Source: an uncultured Bacteroides sp. (lineage in GTDB: Bacteria; Bacteroidota; Bacteroidia; Bacteroidales; Bacteroidaceae). Taken from it: a stretch of 9,995 bases of DNA. Below the pieces are notes generated by a model. The model had not been told where the DNA came from. It saw nothing but the letters and a program-made list of their open reading frames with translations, and did not search any database. The DNA lies in contig NZ_CALDPF010000013.1 in NCBI RefSeq assembly GCF_937912035.1, positions 1-9,995 of the forward strand. The letters are read 5' to 3'. Positions within the stretch are counted from its first letter, which is position 1, and each line of letters opens with the position of its first letter. The position numbers were made by a program, and so were the translations under genes. Of this stretch, positions 5,731 to 9,995 are shown one piece after another.

Positions 5731-6746
5731 AAGAGCAGGTAAAGTCTTTGTGGAAACTGTGTTTCCCGGACGATTCGGATGATTTTGTCGGACTGTATTT
5801 CTCTTTAAGATATACAGACGAAATAAACAGTGCTATTACGGAAAACGGCAGGATAGTGTCCGCGCTCCAGCGGATACCGTATCCCATGCGGTTTAATGAT
5901 GCCGTGATACCGGTGGCATATATATCCGGAGCATGTACTCATCCCGATTTCCGTTCCAGAGGTCTGATGTCGCGTCTTCTTGATGAGGCACATAGGAAAA
6001 TGTATACAGACGGAAAGTATCTTTCTGTGCTTATACCGGCTAATGAAGGATTGATAAGCTATTATTCTAAGTTTGGTTACGAAGTATGTTTTCAACATAA
6101 TGAAAAGTTATTAACAGGTATGTGTAAAACTGTTGATAACTATAACTATGGGTTGATATTCAGAGAAATAGGATTGCAGAAAAATGAACTTGCTGATGTG
6201 TGTGAGTTTATTAATCAACAGTTATCAACACGTCAGGTCAGTATTTTGCATCCTTTGCAGGATATAATGATTGTTGTGTCAGATATTCATCTTTCTGGAG
6301 GACAGGTATGGTGTTCACGTACAGATGAAGGAAAACTTTGTGCGGTATCGTTAGTTGTTGTATCAGAAAAACTTGTAGTTGTTAAGGAGCTTCTGTCTGT
6401 AGATAAAGAATCGGAATCTGCTATGATCGATTTTTTGCTCTGTCATTATTCTGTGTCTCGAATAGAGAAATCTTCACCATGTGGTATGGTTCGTGTGATA
6501 AATGCGTACCATATGCTTGAAATATTGTCAGGCATAATAAAAGGTGATTGGATAATTGAAATCTATGGTGATGATGTTATAATAGAAAATAACGGATTCT
6601 ATATTATATCCAATGGGGGGTGTAAAAAAACTGATAGTCGCTCAGGATGTAATAACGATGCTGTATATCAGCAAATACATATAAACAGTCTTCCTTCTTG
6701 GCTGTTTCGTGATATGTGTCCTTATATGAGTCTCATGCTTGATTGA
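5727..6746 (+). CDS. GNAT-family N-acetyltransferase
   Basis: A 339-residue protein whose N-terminal part is a GNAT acetyl-CoA-binding domain. Motif A is ISGACTHPDFRSRGLMSRLLDEA (residues 66-88), with the Arg-x-x-Gly pyrophosphate loop, and motif B is VLIPANEGLISYYSKFGYEV (101-120). The layout, with a long C-terminal part (about 125-339) lacking clear motifs, resembles Eis-type multidomain acetyltransferases but is shorter than typical Eis. The substrate is unknown. The ATG overlaps the TGA of the DUF2156 gene, so translation is probably coupled. The 3' end overlaps the convergent cdaA gene by 14 bases. The later half is more AT-rich: 60-base samples contain 25 G/C at 5761-5820, 21 at 6361-6420 and 17 at 6541-6600. 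Confidence 0.88.
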   Translation: MKEQVKSLWKLCFPDDSDDFVGLYFSLRYTDEINSAITENGRIVSALQRIPYPMRFNDAVIPVAYISGACTHPDFRSRGLMSRLLDEAHRKMYTDGKYLSVLIPANEGLISYYSKFGYEVCFQHNEKLLTGMCKTVDNYNYGLIFREIGLQKNELADVCEFINQQLSTRQVSILHPLQDIMIVVSDIHLSGGQVWCSRTDEGKLCAVSLVVVSEKLVVVKELLSVDKESESAMIDFLLCHYSVSRIEKSSPCGMVRVINAYHMLEILSGIIKGDWIIEIYGDDVIIENNGFYIISNGGCKKTDSRSGCNNDAVYQQIHINSLPSWLFRDMCPYMSLMLD

Positions 6747-7518
6747 TATATTCGTTTGTTAACATTCTTTCTAGTTCCTCTGCATTCAGCTTTAGATAGA
6801 ACTCACCTTTGTAGGCAATTGATATACCGCCGGTTTCTTCAGAGACTATTATAGCCAACGCATCAGTTTCCTGTGATACACCGAGCGCAGCACGGTGTCT
6901 TAGTCCTAGTTCTTTAGGAATATTGAGATTGTGTGATACGGGGAGTATGCATCCTGCAGCTTTTATTCTTTTGCCGCTTATAATCATAGCTCCGTCATGT
7001 AGAGGACTGTTTTTGAAAAAGATGTTTTCTATAAGACGTTGATTGATGTTTGCGTCTATAACGTCGCCTGTCATTACTATATTGTCAAGGGGCATATCTT
7101 TTTCCAATACTATGAGTGCTCCTACTTTCCCTTTACCCATATTGAGGCATGCCATAACAATAGGCATAATGTCATTTTTGTCGCTGTCATTGTATTTTTT
7201 TCCTTTCAGTAATCTGAGTAAACTGTTTGTACTGTATCTTGAGCCTAGTGTAAGTAGAAATTGTCTTATTTCGTCTTGAAAGAGAACTATTAGAGCTATT
7301 ACTCCAACACTTACTAATTTATCGAAAATAGAACCTAGTAGTCTCATTTGCAATACCTGAGATACGATAATCCAGATTATTATGAACACCAATATGCCGA
7401 TAAATATGTTTATCGAACCTGATGATTTCATAACTTTGTATGTCTTGTATAGAATGAAGGCCACTAATAGTATGTCTAGTATATCTTTAAGGCTTATTAT
7501 GTTTAAATCGAATGGCAT
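6733..7518 (-). CDS. cdaA: Diadenylate cyclase CdaA (DacA)
   Basis: A 261-residue membrane-anchored enzyme that joins two ATP molecules into cyclic di-AMP. Three hydrophobic segments come first (about residues 12-28, 36-56 and 67-81), as in CdaA. The DisA_N catalytic domain follows from about 100, with the essential DGA motif at 175-177 in NSPLHDGAMIISG and the RHR motif at 207-209 in GLRHRAALG. The SEETG segment (226-230) is also typical. The length is normal. In Firmicutes cdaA usually precedes cdaR (ybbR) and glmM; here it instead follows folP by 54 bases on the same strand, an arrangement I associate with Bacteroidetes. No promoter box is visible in that gap, so folP-cdaA co-transcription is likely. 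Its stop lies inside the convergent GNAT gene. Confidence 0.95.
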   Translation of the reverse strand: MPFDLNIISLKDILDILLVAFILYKTYKVMKSSGSINIFIGILVFIIIWIIVSQVLQMRLLGSIFDKLVSVGVIALIVLFQDEIRQFLLTLGSRYSTNSLLRLLKGKKYNDSDKNDIMPIVMACLNMGKGKVGALIVLEKDMPLDNIVMTGDVIDANINQRLIENIFFKNSPLHDGAMIISGKRIKAAGCILPVSHNLNIPKELGLRHRAALGVSQETDALAIIVSEETGGISIAYKGEFYLKLNAEELERMLTNEYINQA

Positions 7519-7572
7519 TTTGATAATTAAAAATTAATGATTATAAACTAAGAATTGTTAGTAGACTAATAA

Positions 7573-8430
7573 CTAACAACTAACTTTTCCTGTCGTAGCA
7601 TTGAATATCTTAACCGCTTCGCAAGCTTCTTTTACGTCATGCACCCTAAGTATGTTTGCACCTTTTATCAGCGATATGGTGTTGAGTGCAGTAGTTCCGT
7701 TTAGAGCATCTTCTGGAGTGTTGCCTAGGAGTTTGTATATCATTGATTTTCTAGATATTCCCACCAATAAAGGGAGGCTGAATATACTGAACTCTTCTAG
7801 CTTGTCCATAAGTATATAGTTATGTTCGATAGTTTTCCCGAAACCGAAGCCTGGATCTATTATTATATCTTTTGCTCCAAGATCGCGCATTTTTTGTATC
7901 TTTTCAGAGAAGTAATACATTACTTCTTTTACCACATTGTCGTATTCAGGATTTTTTTGCATATTCTGTGGTGTACCTTTCATGTGCATCATTATGTATG
8001 GAACTCCAAGATTTGCCACAGTATGCATCATCTTGTTATCTATGCTACCTGCTGAAATGTCATTAATGATTGCTACTCCATGTTCTTCTACGCACATTCT
8101 TGCAATATCTGCACGGAATGTATCGACAGAAATTACAGCTTCAGGCATCTCTACGTTTAATAATGTAAGAGCCTTTTTTAGTCTTGAAGCCTCTTCTTCT
8201 CTAGAGATATGTTGTGCGTCTGGTCTTGACGAGTAGGCACCTATGTCTATAATATCTCCACCTTCGTCAATGATCTGTCTTGCTCTTTGTAATATGTCTT
8301 CTTCTGATTGTTTTCTGCTTCCAGAATAAAATGAATCTGGTGTAACGTTCAGTATTCCCATAACTTTTGGACGATCCAAATCCATTATATAACCATTGAC
8401 ATTGATATATTTTGCTATTTTATTTTCCAT
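7573..8430 (-). CDS. folP: Dihydropteroate synthase
   Basis: A 285-residue cytoplasmic TIM-barrel enzyme that condenses p-aminobenzoate with dihydropterin pyrophosphate in folate synthesis, and the target of sulfonamides. Signature 1, MGILNVTPDSFYSG, is at 24-37 and the second signature, DIIDIGAYSSRPDA, at 59-72. It also has VDTFR (102-106), NDIS (123-126), MHMKGTPQNMQ (148-158), DPGFGFGKT (192-200), SRKS (226-229) and RVHDV (262-266). Signature 2 has Ser68 where many DHPS enzymes have Thr in STRP. The start is ATG 8428-8430. An in-frame TTG at 8467-8469 would add 13 residues, but it lies upstream of the TACATTTG promoter box and is unlikely. folP is the first gene of a minus-strand unit with cdaA and is divergent from murF. 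Confidence 0.96.
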   Translation of the reverse strand: MENKIAKYINVNGYIMDLDRPKVMGILNVTPDSFYSGSRKQSEEDILQRARQIIDEGGDIIDIGAYSSRPDAQHISREEEASRLKKALTLLNVEMPEAVISVDTFRADIARMCVEEHGVAIINDISAGSIDNKMMHTVANLGVPYIMMHMKGTPQNMQKNPEYDNVVKEVMYYFSEKIQKMRDLGAKDIIIDPGFGFGKTIEHNYILMDKLEEFSIFSLPLLVGISRKSMIYKLLGNTPEDALNGTTALNTISLIKGANILRVHDVKEACEAVKIFNATTGKVSC

Positions 8431-8454
8431 TTCGATGCTTGCGTAATGATGTTG

Positions 8455-8462
8455 CAAATGTA
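8455..8462 (-). promoter_or_regulatory. Candidate -7 box for folP-cdaA
   Basis: The minus strand reads TACATTTG, an exact TAnnTTTG match, 24 bases upstream of the folP ATG at 8430. No convincing TTTG is seen at the -33 distance. Transcription near 8450 would give a leader of about 20 bases and would exclude the upstream TTG start codon. Confidence 0.5.
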
Positions 8463-8507
8463 CATACAATAATTTATTTTTTATTGATTTGTGATTGATT
8501 TTTCGTT

Positions 8508-8515
8508 TATCTTTG
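8508..8515 (+). promoter_or_regulatory. -7 box of the murF promoter
   Basis: TATCTTTG matches TAnnTTTG and ends 26 bases before the murF ATG. A TTTG lies 16 bases upstream (8488-8491) and a TTG 21 bases upstream (8484-8486); the latter fits the usual -33 spacing better. The predicted start near 8520 gives a leader of about 20 bases. The folP and murF promoters are divergent within about 110 bases. Confidence 0.55.
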
Positions 8516-8541
8516 TGTCAGGTATTAAATAGTATTTTAAA

Positions 8542-9837
8542 ATGGAAACTTCACAATTGTATAAATATTTTCTTGAGTGCGGAAAGGTTACTATCGACAC
8601 TCGTGATTGTCCAAAAGGTTCGATGTTTATAGCGCTTAAAGGTGCTACTTTCAACGGAAATACTTTTGCTTCTCAAGCTATAGCAAATGGCTGTTTATAT
8701 GCTGTGGTTGATGAGGCTGAATATGCAAACGATTCTGATGGTCGTATTCTTCTAGTTGACGATTGTCTTAAAGCCTTACAGAATTTGGCTGCATGGCATC
8801 GGCATATATTGGGTACCAAAATGATAGGTATTACAGGCACCAATGGAAAGACTACTACAAAAGAACTGATAGCTGCAGTTCTGAAAGAGAAATACAACGT
8901 ACTTTATACACAGGGTAATCTGAATAATCACATCGGAGTGCCTTTGACACTGCTTAAACTTACTTCGGAACATGAAATGGCAGTAGTGGAAATGGGAGCC
9001 AATCACCCTGGTGAGATAAAGACTTTGGTGAATATGGCATGTCCTGATTATGGTATAATAACCAATGTAGGTAAGGCACATCTTGAAGGATTCGGCTCCT
9101 TTGAGGGAGTTATACGTACAAAAGGTGAGTTGTACGACTATATCCGTGAAAATGGTGGAAAAATATTCATACAGAATGAAAATCCTTATTTAAATTCTAT
9201 TGCAGGCGGATTGGAATGTATACGTTACGGTGCTGAAGAAGATCTTTTCGTGTCCGGAAAAGTACTTTCATGCTCTCCGTTTCTGTTTTTTAGTTGGAAG
9301 TCTGAAGGTAAGTCTCACGAAGTGCAGACTCATCTTATAGGTTCGTATAATGTTGATAATGCTCTAGCGGCAGTTTCTATAGGACGATATTTTGATGTAG
9401 AGGATGATGCTATTTGTCATGCACTTTCTTCATATGAACCACGGAATAATCGTTCGCAGCTGGTCGAAGCATGTGGAAACAGATTTGTTATAGATGCCTA
9501 TAATGCAAATCCTACATCTATGGCTGCAGCACTTGAGAATTTTCGTATGATTGAGGCTGAACATAAGATGGTGATTTTGGGAGATATGAAAGAGCTAGGT
9601 GATGCAAGTCTTGAGGAACACCAAAAAGTTATTGATATGCTTGTTGATTACGGTTTTGATAGGGTTATACTTGTTGGGCCAGAGTTCGGAAAAACAGTAA
9701 ATTCTTTTGAACACTTTGATAATACTGATGAGGTGTATTCTATACTTTCTTCTGATATGCCTAATGGATATATGATACTAATTAAGGGTTCAAATAGTAT
9801 GAAATTAGCAGAATTGTTTGAAATGTTAATGAAATAA
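8542..9837 (+). CDS. murF: UDP-MurNAc-tripeptide--D-Ala-D-Ala ligase
   Basis: A 431-residue cytoplasmic Mur ligase that adds D-alanyl-D-alanine to UDP-MurNAc-tripeptide using ATP, completing the pentapeptide precursor of peptidoglycan. The P-loop GTNGKTTT is at 99-106, followed by QGNLNNHIGVPLTLL (124-138), EMGANHPGEI (150-159) and NVGKAHLEGFGS (175-186). GVIRTKGEL (189-197) carries Lys194, the likely carbamylated lysine. The middle and C-terminal Mur domains show GSYNVDNALAA (267-277), NNRSQLVE (302-309), DAYNANPTSM (318-327), ILGDMKELG (345-353) and the terminal IKGSNSMKLAELFE (414-427). The length is normal and the ends are intact. No murE, mraY or ddl is adjacent, so murF lies apart from the cell-wall gene cluster. 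Confidence 0.97.
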   Translation: METSQLYKYFLECGKVTIDTRDCPKGSMFIALKGATFNGNTFASQAIANGCLYAVVDEAEYANDSDGRILLVDDCLKALQNLAAWHRHILGTKMIGITGTNGKTTTKELIAAVLKEKYNVLYTQGNLNNHIGVPLTLLKLTSEHEMAVVEMGANHPGEIKTLVNMACPDYGIITNVGKAHLEGFGSFEGVIRTKGELYDYIRENGGKIFIQNENPYLNSIAGGLECIRYGAEEDLFVSGKVLSCSPFLFFSWKSEGKSHEVQTHLIGSYNVDNALAAVSIGRYFDVEDDAICHALSSYEPRNNRSQLVEACGNRFVIDAYNANPTSMAAALENFRMIEAEHKMVILGDMKELGDASLEEHQKVIDMLVDYGFDRVILVGPEFGKTVNSFEHFDNTDEVYSILSSDMPNGYMILIKGSNSMKLAELFEMLMK

Positions 9838-9995
9838 ATTTATGTGATAATTTCCCGAATTTCTTTAGGGTTTTTATTATAATATGTATAGGGTTATATT
9901 TCTATTTAATAGTACAATTTCTTTTGTTTGTATTATATGCTTGATTAACAGCTAGTTATGTATATAGTTATAATTTTTTTGAAAAAAAAGTTGTC
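9838..9995. other. AT-rich intergenic end of the window
   Basis: No coding frame or RNA gene is recognisable in these 158 bases. A weak candidate murF terminator is CCC...GGG followed by TTTTTATTATAAT near 9855-9880, but the stem holds only about three GC pairs. The last bases (TTTTTTTGAAAAAAAAGTTG) look like the AT-rich upstream part of a Bacteroidetes promoter whose -7 box would lie beyond the edge. Confidence 0.4.

Noticed and set aside
7519..7572. Terminator between folP and cdaA
   Set aside because: There are short GTTAGT/ACTAAC repeats that can pair over 5-6 bases, but no GC-rich stem and no U tract directly following. Co-transcription is more likely.
7822..8236. Several overlapping plus-strand open frames opposite folP
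   Set aside because: folP carries all dihydropteroate synthase motifs on the minus strand. These frames have Phe/Cys/Ile-rich shadow translations with no recognisable domain.
8467..8469. Upstream TTG start for folP (298 residues)
   Set aside because: The added 13 residues are not family-like, and the TTG lies upstream of the TACATTTG promoter box. The ATG at 8430 fits better.
1..9995. CRISPR array, insertion sequence, prophage or defence island
   Set aside because: There are no spaced direct repeats, no transposase or integrase motifs, and no nuclease or toxin-antitoxin genes. Every long gene belongs to a core or widely conserved family.

Overview
The window looks like ordinary chromosomal housekeeping DNA from a member of the Bacteroidales (Bacteroides, Phocaeicola, Prevotella or a close relative). 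The evidence is moderate-to-low GC, start codons with A-rich leaders but no strong Shine-Dalgarno sequence, and TAnnTTTG boxes (the Bacteroidetes -7 element) a short distance upstream of several genes. The linkage of dihydropteroate synthase with a CdaA-type diadenylate cyclase and a murF outside a cell-wall cluster fit the same assignment. No mobile element, CRISPR array, tRNA or rRNA was recognised, and all ten genes appear intact.

Left part (1-3556, minus strand): a PfkB-family kinase, probably 2-keto-3-deoxygluconate kinase, lies downstream of the acetate pair pta-ackA. Pta and AckA together convert acetyl-CoA to acetate with formation of ATP. A long imperfect inverted repeat with a U tract separates ackA from the kinase, and a perfect 40-base palindrome closes the kinase unit at the window edge.

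Centre (3557-6746): a 246-base divergent control region contains an 18-base perfect palindrome carrying a TATTTTTG box on each strand. To its right is a tight plus-strand unit of four genes: a CidA/LrgA-type small membrane protein, an LrgB-type membrane protein, a DUF2156 protein (the fold of the phosphatidylglycerol lysyltransferase C-terminal domain) and a GNAT acetyltransferase. The genes overlap or are separated by only 10 bases. Some Cid/Lrg homologues carry pyruvate or related small acids, so their position opposite pta-ackA suggests a role in pyruvate/acetate overflow metabolism.

Right part (6733-9995): folP and cdaA form a minus-strand unit linking folate synthesis and the c-di-AMP second messenger. 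cdaA converges on the GNAT gene with a 14-base overlap of the two 3' ends. murF, the last cytoplasmic ligase of the peptidoglycan precursor pathway, is transcribed divergently from folP. The final 158 bases are AT-rich and hold no recognisable gene.

I did not find a clearly new defence or mobile system. The most interesting points are the symmetric divergent promoter between acetate metabolism and the Cid/Lrg unit, the DUF2156-GNAT pair attached to that unit, and the competing hairpins ahead of the sugar kinase.
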